From Salarchaeum japonicum_A (GTDB lineage Archaea > Halobacteriota > Halobacteria > Halobacteriales > Halobacteriaceae), in contig NZ_JBNAMV010000004.1 in assembly GCF_049705945.1 (NCBI RefSeq), positions 124,001 to 188,000 on the forward strand: a stretch of 64,000 nt of DNA. The letters are read 5' to 3'. Position numbers and translations under genes: made by a program. Positions 8,251-16,536 of this stretch are shown here, piece by piece (positions within the stretch are counted from its first letter, which is position 1; each line of letters opens with the position of its first letter). The notes below the pieces were generated by a model. The model did no database searches, was not told the origin of the DNA, and worked only from the letters and a program-made list of their open reading frames with translations.

Positions 8251-9651
8251 TTAATTTTCTCCGCGGGCAGTCTGGAACATCTCCAGCGCCTGCTCGCGGC
8301 GCTCGGAGTGGTCCACGATCGGGTCGGGATAGTCCGGCGCTATCTCGTCGCGTTCCTCGGGAGTGAGGTCGTTCCAGCCGTGAATCTCGTCGACGCTCGC
8401 GTCCGCGAGCTCCGGGACGTACTCGCGGATGTACTCTGCGTCGGGGTCGTAGTCCTCCTGCTGGGTCCAGGGGTTGAAGATGCGGAAGTAGGGCTGGGCG
8501 TCCGTGCCCGTGGAGGCCGCCCACTGCCAGCCGCCGTTATCGTTCGCGGTATCGTGGTCAACGAGGTACTCCCGGTAGTGGTCGTAGCCGACCCGCCAGT
8601 CGACCATGAGGTCCTTCGTGAGGAAGGACGCGACAATCATCCGCACGCGGTTGTGGACGTACGCCTCCTCGCGGAGTTGGCGCATCCCCGCGTCGACGAT
8701 GGGGAAGCCAGTTTCGCCGGCCTTCCACGCCGCGATTTCGTCCGGGTCGTCGCGCCACTCGATGGGGTTCTCGTACTCGTTGTAGTTCTCCGTCACCACG
8801 CGCGGGTGGAAGTAGATGACCTGCTGGTAGAACTCGCGCCACGCGAGCTGGCTCTGGAACTCCTCGACGCTCGTCTCCGCGGCCTCGCTCTCCGCCGCAG
8901 CCATCGCCTCCGCGGTGCGCGCGTACGCCTCGCGCACGCCGAGCGTCCCGTACTTCAAGTCCTGGGAGAGACGGCTCGTCCCCTCGTTGGCGGGGGCTTC
9001 GCGGCCCTCGTCGTAGTCGAAGATGTCGCGCTCGCAGAAGGCGTCGAGGCGTTCGACGGCGGCCGCGTGACCGGCCTCCGGGTAGTCCGCTTCAGGTTCG
9101 TCGAAGCCGAGGTCCCCGAGTGACGAAAGCGCTTCCCCCGACACGTCGGCGAGCGCGTCGGCCGCGGGCGGCTCCGCAGGGCTCGCCTTCTCCCGGTCCT
9201 GCCACTTCTTCCAGAAGTACGTGTACACCGAGTAGGGGTCGCCGGCGTTCGTACGGATGGTTCCCGGTTCGTGGTGTGCGGCGTCGTGGAACTGCTCGTG
9301 GGGCGTGTCCTGTGCGTCGAGCGCCTCTCGGACGACCTCGTCGCGTTCCTGTGCGAGGCCGGTGTAGTCGTGGTTCCAGACGACGCGGTCGGCGTCGTAC
9401 TCGTGCGCGAGGTCAGGAATCACGCCCGAGGGGTCGCCGCGCCGGACGACGAGGTCGCTTCCGTGGTCGCGGTACCACGCGCGGAGGTCGCGGAGCGCGT
9501 CGAGGAGGAAGGCGACGCGGACGGGGCTCGCGTGCGTGAGGACCGCGTCGTCGAACACGAACACGGGGAGAACGTCGCCCTCGTCGGCGGCGGCCGCGAG
9601 TCCGAGGTTGTCGTGCGCGCGGAGGTCGCGGCGGTGCCAGAACACCTGCAT
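8251..9651 (-). CDS. phr2: Cryptochrome/photolyase family, probable CPD photolyase
   Basis: 466 aa. Light-driven repair of UV pyrimidine dimers with FAD. The N-terminal Rossmann-like antenna domain begins MQVFWHRRDLRAHDN. The C-terminal FAD domain shows WREFYQQVIYFHP, DAGMRQLREEAYVHNRVRM, and the conserved FAD-pocket block HDTANDNGGWQWAASTGTD. Overall it matches the class I enzyme known as Phr2 in Halobacterium. Whether it repairs CPDs or is a cryptochrome cannot be settled from motifs alone; CPD repair is the more likely role. Confidence 0.92.
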   Translation of the reverse strand: MQVFWHRRDLRAHDNLGLAAAADEGDVLPVFVFDDAVLTHASPVRVAFLLDALRDLRAWYRDHGSDLVVRRGDPSGVIPDLAHEYDADRVVWNHDYTGLAQERDEVVREALDAQDTPHEQFHDAAHHEPGTIRTNAGDPYSVYTYFWKKWQDREKASPAEPPAADALADVSGEALSSLGDLGFDEPEADYPEAGHAAAVERLDAFCERDIFDYDEGREAPANEGTSRLSQDLKYGTLGVREAYARTAEAMAAAESEAAETSVEEFQSQLAWREFYQQVIYFHPRVVTENYNEYENPIEWRDDPDEIAAWKAGETGFPIVDAGMRQLREEAYVHNRVRMIVASFLTKDLMVDWRVGYDHYREYLVDHDTANDNGGWQWAASTGTDAQPYFRIFNPWTQQEDYDPDAEYIREYVPELADASVDEIHGWNDLTPEERDEIAPDYPDPIVDHSERREQALEMFQTARGEN

Positions 9652-9689
9652 ACGGGCGCGTGTCGCGGACGCGCCGAAAGCCTACCGAC

Positions 9690-10118
9690 TCAGTCGAAGA
9701 TGCGGAAGGACCCGCGGCCCACGGCGACCTCCTTCAGTTTCCCGTCGGGCGTTTCGGATTCGACCGTCATCTCGGCGACGCCGACGGTGCTGCCCGTGCG
9801 GACGACGTTCGCGGTGCAGACGAGGTCGTCCGCCGCGGGTCGGAGGTAGGAGATGTTGAGGTCGATGGTCGCGACGCCGGTCTGGGTCGGTTCGTCGAGC
9901 GTCGACCGGACGGCGAGGCCGCCCGCGGTGTCGGCGATGGTGGCGGCGACGCCGCCGTGCACTTGGCCGTTCGCGCCCGGGCCGGTGTTCGTGAGTTTCT
10001 CGTCGTACGGAATCCGGAGACGGAGGCGGCCGGGTTCTAAGTCCTCGACGGTGAGGCCGAGGAAGGAGAGGAAGCCGTGCTGGTCGATGTGCGCCTGAAG
10101 GAACTCCGCTTCGTCCAT
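9690..10118 (-). CDS. PaaI-family hotdog thioesterase
   Basis: 142 aa. It hydrolyses acyl-CoA thioesters. The hotdog signature GQVHGGVAATIADTAGGLAV carries the His-Gly-Gly and catalytic Asp region of PaaI/YbgC-like enzymes. It sits just downstream of an enoyl-CoA hydratase/isomerase gene on the same strand and opposite an acyl-CoA ligase gene, so a role in acyl-CoA or phenylacetyl-CoA turnover is likely but inferred. Confidence 0.87.
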   Translation of the reverse strand: MDEAEFLQAHIDQHGFLSFLGLTVEDLEPGRLRLRIPYDEKLTNTGPGANGQVHGGVAATIADTAGGLAVRSTLDEPTQTGVATIDLNISYLRPAADDLVCTANVVRTGSTVGVAEMTVESETPDGKLKEVAVGRGSFRIFD

Positions 10119-10157
10119 GCAGTGGAGGACACCGCCCGCCCTCCTAAACCCTTGCCG

Positions 10158-10943
10158 TCACTTCCCGACGAAGTCGGGGTCGTCCTTCTCGAAGAAGGCA
10201 GCGTGACCGCGCGCGTAGTCCTCCGTGTGTGTCGCGTCCGCCATCGCCTCCGCCTCCAGCGACAGCTGCTCGGCCAGCGAGTTCTCGAAGGACTCCGTCA
10301 TGAGGCGCTTGGTCGCGCCGAACGCCTTCGTCGGCCCCGCTGCGAGGCGTTCCGCGAGTTCGGTCACGCGGTCGTCGAACTCGTCGGCGGGAACGGCTTC
10401 GGTGGCGATGCCGAGGTCAACGGCGTCGGCGGGCGTGAGGTCGCCGTCGAGGAGGAGGATTTCCTTCGCCGCGCGGAGCCCGACGAGTCGCGGGAGGAAG
10501 AACGTCGAGCCCCCGTCGCCGGTGAGGCCGACTCGGGGGTAGGCGTAGGAGAGCGCGGCGTCCTCGGAGACGACGACGATGTCACCGCCGATGGCGAGAC
10601 TGAACCCCGCACCGGCGGCGACGCCGTTCACGGCGGTGAGGACGGGCTTCGGCGCCTGGTGGAGTTGGAGGACCACGTCGTGGAGCGCGGCGGCGAGCCG
10701 TCGGAGTTCGGGCGCGTCCGATTCGTCCCCGTCGAACTGCGCGAGGTCCGCGCCCGCGCCGAAGGCGTCGCCGTCGCCGGTGAGGACGATGCAGCGCACC
10801 TCGTCGTCCTCCGCGGCGTCGGTGACGGCGGCCATGAGGCCGTCCGTGGTGGCGTCGTCGAGGGCGTTCAGGGCGTTCGCGCCCTCCATCGTGAGGTAGG
10901 CGACTCCGTTCTCGCGGCGGACGTTGACGTTCTCGTACGTCAT
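10158..10943 (-). CDS. Enoyl-CoA hydratase/isomerase family protein
   Basis: 261 aa crotonase fold. Oxyanion-hole segments are GDAFGAGADLAQF and AVNGVAAGAGFSLAIGGD. The region YPRVGLTGDGGSTFFLPRLV has an Asp-Gly-Gly motif like PaaG-type isomerases rather than the Glu of classical hydratases, so isomerase or epoxide-isomerase activity is possible. The C-terminus EDYARGHAAFFEKDDPDFVG is the usual crotonase tail. It is divergent from the acyl-CoA ligase with a 93-nt gap and upstream of the thioesterase. Confidence 0.9.
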   Translation of the reverse strand: MTYENVNVRRENGVAYLTMEGANALNALDDATTDGLMAAVTDAAEDDEVRCIVLTGDGDAFGAGADLAQFDGDESDAPELRRLAAALHDVVLQLHQAPKPVLTAVNGVAAGAGFSLAIGGDIVVVSEDAALSYAYPRVGLTGDGGSTFFLPRLVGLRAAKEILLLDGDLTPADAVDLGIATEAVPADEFDDRVTELAERLAAGPTKAFGATKRLMTESFENSLAEQLSLEAEAMADATHTEDYARGHAAFFEKDDPDFVGK

Positions 10944-11036
10944 ACCGCGAGGGTGGCGCGCGGGCTACGTCTAGCTTTCCGTCGGCCCTCGGGGTAAGTT
11001 TCTTGTGAGCAACCGTCGTGGATTCGGGTAGTACCA

Positions 11037-12602
11037 ATGGCAAATCTTGTAGCGAACGTCGAAGCGGCGGCGAGCGACGACCCCGATGCGACGGCAATCG
11101 GGTTCCGGGGGAACGAAATCAGTTACGGGGCGTTCTGGCAGCGAACCGGTCAGTTCGCGGCGGCGCTCGACGAGCACGGACTGGGTGAGGACGACCGCGT
11201 CGCGGTGTACCTGCCGAACCTCCCGCAGTTCGTGACGACGTTCCACGGTACGCTCCGCGCGGGCGGCGTGGTGGTGCCGATGAACCCGCAGTACAAGTCG
11301 CGCGAAATCAGCCACCTGCTCGACGACTCCGGCGCGAAGGTCGTCGTCGCGCTCGCCGACCTCGTGCCGCACGTGGAGGAAGTCGTTGACGACACCGACG
11401 TGGAGCACGTGATTTCGGTCGGCGGCGAGCACGACGCCGCGACGCCGTTCGACGAGTTCCTCGCGGACGACACGCTCGACGTCGTTCCTCGCGACGGTGA
11501 CGACGACGCCTGTCAGCCGTACACGTCCGGAACGACGGGACAGCCGAAGGGCGTTCAGCTCACCCACGAGAACCTCGGGTCGAACGCGTCGCAGGCCGCG
11601 TCGCTCGCCCCGGGTGGGGTGAACGAGGACGACAAGTCGTTCGGCGCTCTCCCGCTGTTCCACATTTACGGGATGACGGTGACGATGAATTCGACGCTGT
11701 TCAACGGCGGCGCCTACTACCCTATGGCCGAGTGGGACGCGCAGGCCGCCACGGACCTCGTGGCGGAAGAGAACATCACGCTTTTCCACGGCGTGCCCGC
11801 GATGTACAACGACCTCATCAATCAGCCGAACACCGACGAGTTCGACTTCTCGTCGGTGCGGATGTGCGGCGTCGGCGGGTCCGGCATCCCCGTCGAGGTC
11901 CTGCGGAAGTTCGAGGAGCTGTTCGAGCCGAAAATCTACGAGGGCTACGGGCTCACGGAGACGAGTCCGGTCACGCACTTCAACCGTCCCGACGTGGGGC
12001 GGCGCGTCGGCAGCATCGGCACGCCCTTGGACGGCATCGACTCGCGCATCGTGGACGGCGACTTCAACGCCCTCGACCCTGTCGAGGAGGGGCCCGTGGA
12101 CGAGGACGACGACGCGCTCGACGACGTAACGGGCGAACTCGTCATCTCCGGGCCGAACGTGATGAAGGGCTACTACAACCTCCCGGACGCGAACGCGGAG
12201 GCGTTCACGGAAGCGGATGGAAAGCGCTGGTTCCACACTGGCGACATCGGCTACTACGACGAGGACGACTACTACTACATCGTCGACCGGAAGAAGCACA
12301 TGATCAACACCGCGGGCTACAACGTTTACCCGCGTGAGGTCGAGGAGTTGCTGTTCGAACACGAGGGCGTGGCCGACGCGGCCGTCGTCGGCATCCCGGA
12401 CGAGCGCCGCGGTGAAACCGTCAAGGCGTTCGTGGTGAAAGCACCCGATAGCGACGTGACCGAGGACGAACTGAAGCAGTACTGTCTCGACAACCTCGCC
12501 GAGTACAAGCATCCCCGTGAGGTCGAGTTCGTGCAGGAACTCCCGCGCACGACCACCGGAAAGGTCCAGAAGTACGAGCTCGTCGAGCGCGACCAGTCCT
12601 AA
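11037..12602 (+). CDS. AMP-dependent long/medium-chain acyl-CoA ligase
   Basis: 521 aa adenylate-forming enzyme activating a carboxylic acid with ATP and CoA. Motifs: YTSGTTGQPKGVQLTHENL (P-loop), GYGLTETSPVTHFNR, WFHTGDIGYYDEDDYYYIVD, and near the C-terminus PRTTTGKVQKYEL with the catalytic Lys. Length fits fatty-acyl-CoA synthetases. Neighbouring hydratase/isomerase and thioesterase suggest a small acyl-CoA degradation set. The stop abuts the stop of the convergent 58-aa gene. Confidence 0.93.
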   Translation: MANLVANVEAAASDDPDATAIGFRGNEISYGAFWQRTGQFAAALDEHGLGEDDRVAVYLPNLPQFVTTFHGTLRAGGVVVPMNPQYKSREISHLLDDSGAKVVVALADLVPHVEEVVDDTDVEHVISVGGEHDAATPFDEFLADDTLDVVPRDGDDDACQPYTSGTTGQPKGVQLTHENLGSNASQAASLAPGGVNEDDKSFGALPLFHIYGMTVTMNSTLFNGGAYYPMAEWDAQAATDLVAEENITLFHGVPAMYNDLINQPNTDEFDFSSVRMCGVGGSGIPVEVLRKFEELFEPKIYEGYGLTETSPVTHFNRPDVGRRVGSIGTPLDGIDSRIVDGDFNALDPVEEGPVDEDDDALDDVTGELVISGPNVMKGYYNLPDANAEAFTEADGKRWFHTGDIGYYDEDDYYYIVDRKKHMINTAGYNVYPREVEELLFEHEGVADAAVVGIPDERRGETVKAFVVKAPDSDVTEDELKQYCLDNLAEYKHPREVEFVQELPRTTTGKVQKYELVERDQS

Positions 12603-12779
12603 CTACCACTCCCACTCGGGGTTCGGGGGTTCCGCGTTTTCGGGTTCGTTTCCGTCCGCGAGTTCGACCGCGTAGTCGGATTGAATCCATGCGCCCGGTT
12701 CGTCGGGGTCGTAGATGGCGATACCATTCCCACGGAGCGGAATCGCCGCCGTCTCCCCCGAGACGATTTCCTCGGTCAT
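12603..12779 (-). CDS. 58-aa conserved haloarchaeal protein (DUF7331-like)
   Basis: 58 aa, very acidic, translated from an ATG at 12779. The core GIAIYDPDEPGAWIQSDYAV is a pattern I recognise from short proteins widespread in Halobacteria (DUF7331 by memory). It has no Cys and no membrane segment. It overlaps the stop of the 54-aa frame upstream by ATGA, and its own stop abuts that of the acyl-CoA ligase gene. Function is unknown; the conserved Tyr-Asp-Pro and Ala-Trp-Ile-Gln residues suggest a binding role. Confidence 0.78.
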   Translation of the reverse strand: MTEEIVSGETAAIPLRGNGIAIYDPDEPGAWIQSDYAVELADGNEPENAEPPNPEWEW

Positions 12780-12940
12780 AGCCCGTCACCGAACGCGCTC
12801 ACGACCGTTCCGTATCCACCTTTCGGACTATCGTTCGGAACTGAAATCGATTTTGTAGAACACGAACAGGTACTTACTGCGATACTACTACCTTCTTTCA
12901 GCTTATTTTCCGCGTCTTTCGTAGAAGTACGTCCATTCAT
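12776..12940 (-). CDS. Candidate 54-aa protein with Cys-Ser-Cys motif, coupled to the 58-aa gene
   Basis: 54 codons from an ATG at 12940. The N-terminal half is charged (MNGRTSTKDAENKLKEG); the middle has VSTCSCSTKSISV; the end is SPKGGYGTVVSAFGDGL. The TGA stop overlaps the ATG of the 58-aa gene (ATGA), the coupling signature used repeatedly in this window. Codon use is A/T-richer than in neighbours (AAA, ACT, AGT), matching the local low-GC patch. I do not recognise the family. The overlap and ordered composition argue for a real gene, but there is no homology evidence. Confidence 0.5.
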   Translation of the reverse strand: MNGRTSTKDAENKLKEGSSIAVSTCSCSTKSISVPNDSPKGGYGTVVSAFGDGL

Positions 12941-13115
12941 TGTACATCACGTTCTGCGCGGATATGTGGTAAAACAGTTCCGCATAAATGGAGAATAAGA
13001 GTTGTGATTCCTAAAGTACGATGGGTTTGTATTAGGTGTTCGTTTTCGTGTTTTGGGAGTCGTGGGGCGTCTCGAAAGTTCTATCCGGACTCGCGACCAG
13101 TGTTTCATGAGAACC
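12941..13115. other. A/T-rich intergenic region with no gene seen
   Basis: Base composition drops well below the surrounding coding DNA between about 12840 and 13060. Several T-rich stretches could serve as promoters for the two small minus-strand genes and for the plus-strand gene starting near 13116. I see no tRNA, transposase remnant or repeat. Confidence 0.4.
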
Positions 13116-13937
13116 ATGAACGAACCCGGGACGGGCGTGCTGCTCGACCAGGAGACGATGCGAACGCGCGCCGAGGCCGAGTATCCGTCGTGGGCGCGCG
13201 AGCACTGGGGGACGTTCTACGAGGGACTCACGGGAACGTACGAGGGCGAGCAGTTCCCCTGTTACTTCGGCCGGGAGTCGGTGCGCGCCGGCGACCCGCT
13301 GTACACCGCGGTGCCGTCGCTGACCGACGCGGACGCCCTGCTCGGCCTGCGGGACGCGCTCGTGGAGTACGTCGAGCGCTACGAGACGTACGGCGACCGC
13401 GCCTCGCTCGTCGCGTTCTTCGCACCACCCGAGCGACCGTTCTCAGAGGCGGACTACCACGACGCTCTCTGGCACGTCCTCCAGTTCCTCCACGTGCACG
13501 ACCCCGAACCGTGGCCCGAGCACATTCCGACGGACCCGGACGACCCCTACTGGGAGTTCTCGTTCGCGGGCGAACCGATGTTCCCGACGTGTCGCGCGCC
13601 GTTCTACGACACCTACCAAAGCCGGTACTGTCCGGTCGGCCTCGAAATCACCTTCCAGCCCCGCGGCCTGTTCGAGAAGATGGGCGTCACCGGCGACACC
13701 GACGCGGGCCAGCGCGCCCGGGACGTGATTCAGGACAACCTCGAAGCGTACGACGGCGTCTGCCCGCACGCCGACCTCGGGGACTGGGGCGTCGAGGGCG
13801 ACCGCGAGTGGCCGCAGTACATGCTCCGCGAGGACGAGGCGGAAGCGCCCGACGAGTGCCCGATAGCGGTGTCGCGCGACCACCCGAAGGTCGCGCCGAG
13901 CATCGACCCGGGCGTCGCGCGCGAGGTCGAGCAGTGA
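13116..13937 (+). CDS. YqcI/YcgG family protein, possible heme-dependent N-hydroxylase relative
   Basis: 273 aa, soluble. The pattern FPCYFGRESVRAGDPLYTA, VLQFLHVHDPEPWPEHIP, GEPMFPTCRAPFYDTYQSRY and LEITFQPRGLFEKM fits the YqcI/YcgG family. Members of this family include GntA-like heme-dependent N-hydroxylases, so oxidation of an amino or guanidino group is a family-based guess. Two starts are possible (ATG 13107 or 13116); I chose the second, MNEPGTGVLLDQETM. It overlaps the next gene by GTGA, so the two should act together. Confidence 0.78.
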   Translation: MNEPGTGVLLDQETMRTRAEAEYPSWAREHWGTFYEGLTGTYEGEQFPCYFGRESVRAGDPLYTAVPSLTDADALLGLRDALVEYVERYETYGDRASLVAFFAPPERPFSEADYHDALWHVLQFLHVHDPEPWPEHIPTDPDDPYWEFSFAGEPMFPTCRAPFYDTYQSRYCPVGLEITFQPRGLFEKMGVTGDTDAGQRARDVIQDNLEAYDGVCPHADLGDWGVEGDREWPQYMLREDEAEAPDECPIAVSRDHPKVAPSIDPGVAREVEQ

Positions 13938-14476
13938 GCGTTCTCCTGCTCGTGGACTTCCAGACGGGGTTCGACGACCCGGACTGGGGCGACCGGAACA
14001 ACCCCGACGCGGAAGCGAACACCCGCCGTCTCCTCGATACGTGGCGCGAGCGCGGCGACCCGGTCGTTCACGTGCGCCACGACTCCACAGACCCGGACTC
14101 GCCGCTGCGGCGCGGCGACCCCGGGTTCGCCTACAAGCCCGGACTGGAACCCCGCGAGGGCGAGACGGCGTTCGTGAAGCGCGTGAACGGCGCGTTCGTC
14201 GACACGGACCTCGACGAATGGCTGCGAGACGGTGGCCACGAGTCGCTCGTGCTCGCAGGTCTCACGACGGACCACTGTGTCTCCACGACGGCGCGGATGG
14301 CGGAGAACCGAGGGTTCGCGGTGGCGCTGGCACGGGACGCGACGGCGACGTTCGACCGCGCGCTCGACGGCGAGCGCTTCGACGCGGACACCGTGCACCG
14401 GCTCGCGCTCGCACACCTCGACGGCGAGTTCGCGCGAGTCGCGACGACGGACGCGATTCTCGGTATCAATCGTTAA
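13934..14476 (+). CDS. Isochorismatase-family cysteine hydrolase
   Basis: 180 aa. The alpha/beta fold starts MSVLLLVDFQTGF with catalytic Asp8. The motif GLTTDHCVSTTARMAENRGF supplies the nucleophile Cys and the cis-peptide region; the intervening Lys is in ETAFVKRVNGAF. Family members hydrolyse isochorismate, nicotinamide, ureidoacrylate or N-carbamoyl compounds. The start is a GTG overlapping the stop of the YqcI/YcgG-like gene by 4 nt, so a shared pathway is inferred. Confidence 0.88.
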   Translation: MSVLLLVDFQTGFDDPDWGDRNNPDAEANTRRLLDTWRERGDPVVHVRHDSTDPDSPLRRGDPGFAYKPGLEPREGETAFVKRVNGAFVDTDLDEWLRDGGHESLVLAGLTTDHCVSTTARMAENRGFAVALARDATATFDRALDGERFDADTVHRLALAHLDGEFARVATTDAILGINR

Positions 14477-14526
14477 GGTATCCCCGTCGATACGTGAGGT
14501 ATGGTAAATCTCGCCGGTGGGAGTCG

Positions 14527-15534
14527 ATGACGCATCGCTCCGTCCACCTCCCCGTCGCCGCACAGCCAAGTCTCGACGCCCTCGTCGACCTCGGCGTCCG
14601 CACCGAAGAACTCGGGTTCGAGCGCGCGTGGCTCCCCGAAACGTGGGGGCGAGACGCAGTCACCACGCTCTCGCTCATCGCCGAGCGCACGAGCGAGGTC
14701 GGCATCGGCACGAGCATCGCGAACGTCTACTCCCGTTCGCCCACGCTCGTCGGACAGACCGCCGCCACCCTCCAGGAGGCCTCCGACGGCCGGTTCCGCC
14801 TCGGCCTCGGCCCGAGCGGTCCCGCCGTCATCGAGAACTGGCACGGCGTCGACTTCGAGCGCCCGCTCCGCCGCACCCGCGAGTACGTCGACATCGTTCG
14901 GAAGGTCGTCGCGGGCGACCCCGTGAACTACGACGGCGACGTCTTCGACCTCCGCGGGTTCCGCCTGCGCTGCGACCCGCCCGAGACCGCGCCCCCCATC
15001 GACGTGACCGGGATGGGGCCGAAGGCCGTCGAACTCGCCGGCCGGTTCGCGGACGGCTGGCACGGCCTCATGCTCACCCAGGACGGCCTCGAAGACCGCC
15101 TCGGCGACCTCGAACGCGGCGCTGACCTCGGCGACCGCGACCCGAGCGACGTGGACGTCTCCCTCCTCCTCACGTGCTGCGCGCTGGAGGACGGCGCGGA
15201 GGCGCGACGGCTCGCCACCCAGCACGTCGGGTTCTACATCGGCGGCATGGGGACGTTCTACCGGGACGCGCTCGCCCGCCAGGGCTACGAGGACGTGGCG
15301 CACGAGGTGCACGACGCGTGGAACGACGACGACCGCGAGCACGCGCTCTCGCTCGTCCGCGAGGAACTCATCGACGACCTCGTCTGCGCCGGCACGCCCG
15401 ACGAGGTCGCGGACAAACTCGCGTCGTGGGAGGCCGTGGACGGCCTCGACGAGATTTCGGTCGGGCTGCCGCGGAGCGCGAACCGCGAGCAGATAGACGA
15501 GACGCTGTCGGCGGTCACGCCCGAGAATCGGTAG
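14527..15534 (+). CDS. LLM-class F420-dependent oxidoreductase (TIGR04024-like)
   Basis: 335 aa luciferase-like TIM barrel. Motifs include HLPVAAQPSLDALVDLGVR, RAWLPETWGRDAV, EVGIGTSIANVYSRSPTLVG and RFRLGLGPSGPAVIENW. In archaea these enzymes normally use coenzyme F420 to move hydride onto or off an organic substrate. It resembles the haloarchaeal subfamily typified by NP_1902A. Substrate unknown. It stands alone, 30 nt upstream of a quinone-oxidoreductase-like gene on the same strand. Confidence 0.88.
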   Translation: MTHRSVHLPVAAQPSLDALVDLGVRTEELGFERAWLPETWGRDAVTTLSLIAERTSEVGIGTSIANVYSRSPTLVGQTAATLQEASDGRFRLGLGPSGPAVIENWHGVDFERPLRRTREYVDIVRKVVAGDPVNYDGDVFDLRGFRLRCDPPETAPPIDVTGMGPKAVELAGRFADGWHGLMLTQDGLEDRLGDLERGADLGDRDPSDVDVSLLLTCCALEDGAEARRLATQHVGFYIGGMGTFYRDALARQGYEDVAHEVHDAWNDDDREHALSLVREELIDDLVCAGTPDEVADKLASWEAVDGLDEISVGLPRSANREQIDETLSAVTPENR

Positions 15535-15564
15535 TTTTTCCGGCCGGCCATCGTGGGTTCGGGT

Positions 15565-16536
15565 ATGCGAGCCGTACGCGTCAGCGAGTTCGGCGACAGT
15601 AGCGTCATCAGCGTCGAAGACCGCGAGACGCCCGACCCCGGGCCGGGCGAGGTCCGTATCGACGTGGAAGCCGTGGGCGTGAACTTCGCGGACGTGATGC
15701 AGCGCCGCGGCCACTACCAGGGCGGCCCCGAACCGCCGTACACGCCCGGGATGGAGGCCGCGGGCGTCATCGACGCCGTCGGCGAGGGCGTGGCGCGTGA
15801 ACCGGGCGAGCGCGTCGTCGCGATGACGGGCGAGAACGCGTACGCGGAGTACGTCACGGCGAACGCGATGGCGCTGTTCGACGTGCCGGAGTCGATGTCG
15901 TTCGCGGAAGCCGCGGGTTTCCCCGTCCAGTTCCTCACCGCCCACCACTGCCTCCACGAGTGGGGCGGCCTCGAATCCGACGAGCGCGTGCTCGTGCACG
16001 CGGCGGCGGGCGGTGTCGGTACCGCCGCCGTCCAGCTCGCGAGCGACCACGGCGCGACCGTGTTCGGCACCGCGAGCACTCAATCGAAGCGCGACCTCGC
16101 CGAACGCCTCGGTTGCGACCACACCATCGACTACACGGAGACAGACTTCGTCGAGGAGATCGACGACCTGACCGAGGGCGCGGGCGTCGACCTCGTCCTC
16201 GACGGTATCGGCGGCGAAACGAGCGCGGAGAGCGTCGAGGCGCTCAGTCACTTCGGGCGCGTCGTCGCGTACGGCGCGGCCTCCGGGACGCCCGGTGAAG
16301 TCGACACCGCGAGCCTGCTCTTCGGGAACAAGTCCGTCATCGGCTTCCACCTCGGGCAGGCGATGGCGCGCGACCCCGAGCGCGTCTACGAGGCCGTCCC
16401 CGAACTCTCCGGGATGCTCGCCGCGGGCGAGCTGGAGGTCGTCGTCGGGCAGACGTTCGACCTCGAAGACGCCAAGGCCGCCCACGAAGCCCTCGAAAAC
16501 CGCGAGACGCAGGGTAAAGTCGTCCTCGAACCCTAG
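15565..16536 (+). CDS. Zinc-less MDR-family quinone oxidoreductase
   Basis: 323 aa medium-chain dehydrogenase/reductase. The N-terminal GroES-like domain starts MRAVRVSEFGDSSVIS; the nucleotide-binding motif AAAGGVGTAAVQLA marks an NADPH domain. No structural-zinc Cys cluster is seen, so it is a quinone reductase or crotonyl-reductase type. The ATG at 15565 gives the normal start. Its TAG stop shares the four bases CTAG with the stop of mptE on the other strand. Confidence 0.9.
   Translation: MRAVRVSEFGDSSVISVEDRETPDPGPGEVRIDVEAVGVNFADVMQRRGHYQGGPEPPYTPGMEAAGVIDAVGEGVAREPGERVVAMTGENAYAEYVTANAMALFDVPESMSFAEAAGFPVQFLTAHHCLHEWGGLESDERVLVHAAAGGVGTAAVQLASDHGATVFGTASTQSKRDLAERLGCDHTIDYTETDFVEEIDDLTEGAGVDLVLDGIGGETSAESVEALSHFGRVVAYGAASGTPGEVDTASLLFGNKSVIGFHLGQAMARDPERVYEAVPELSGMLAAGELEVVVGQTFDLEDAKAAHEALENRETQGKVVLEP

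Noticed and set aside
12780..13115. A mobile-element remnant in the A/T-rich pocket
   Set aside because: No transposase fragment, terminal repeat or target duplication could be found; base composition alone is not enough.
14473..16485. A 670-codon minus-strand frame over the F420 oxidoreductase and quinone reductase genes
   Set aside because: It is antisense to two clear enzymes and has Val/Arg/Asp-rich composition without recognisable domains.
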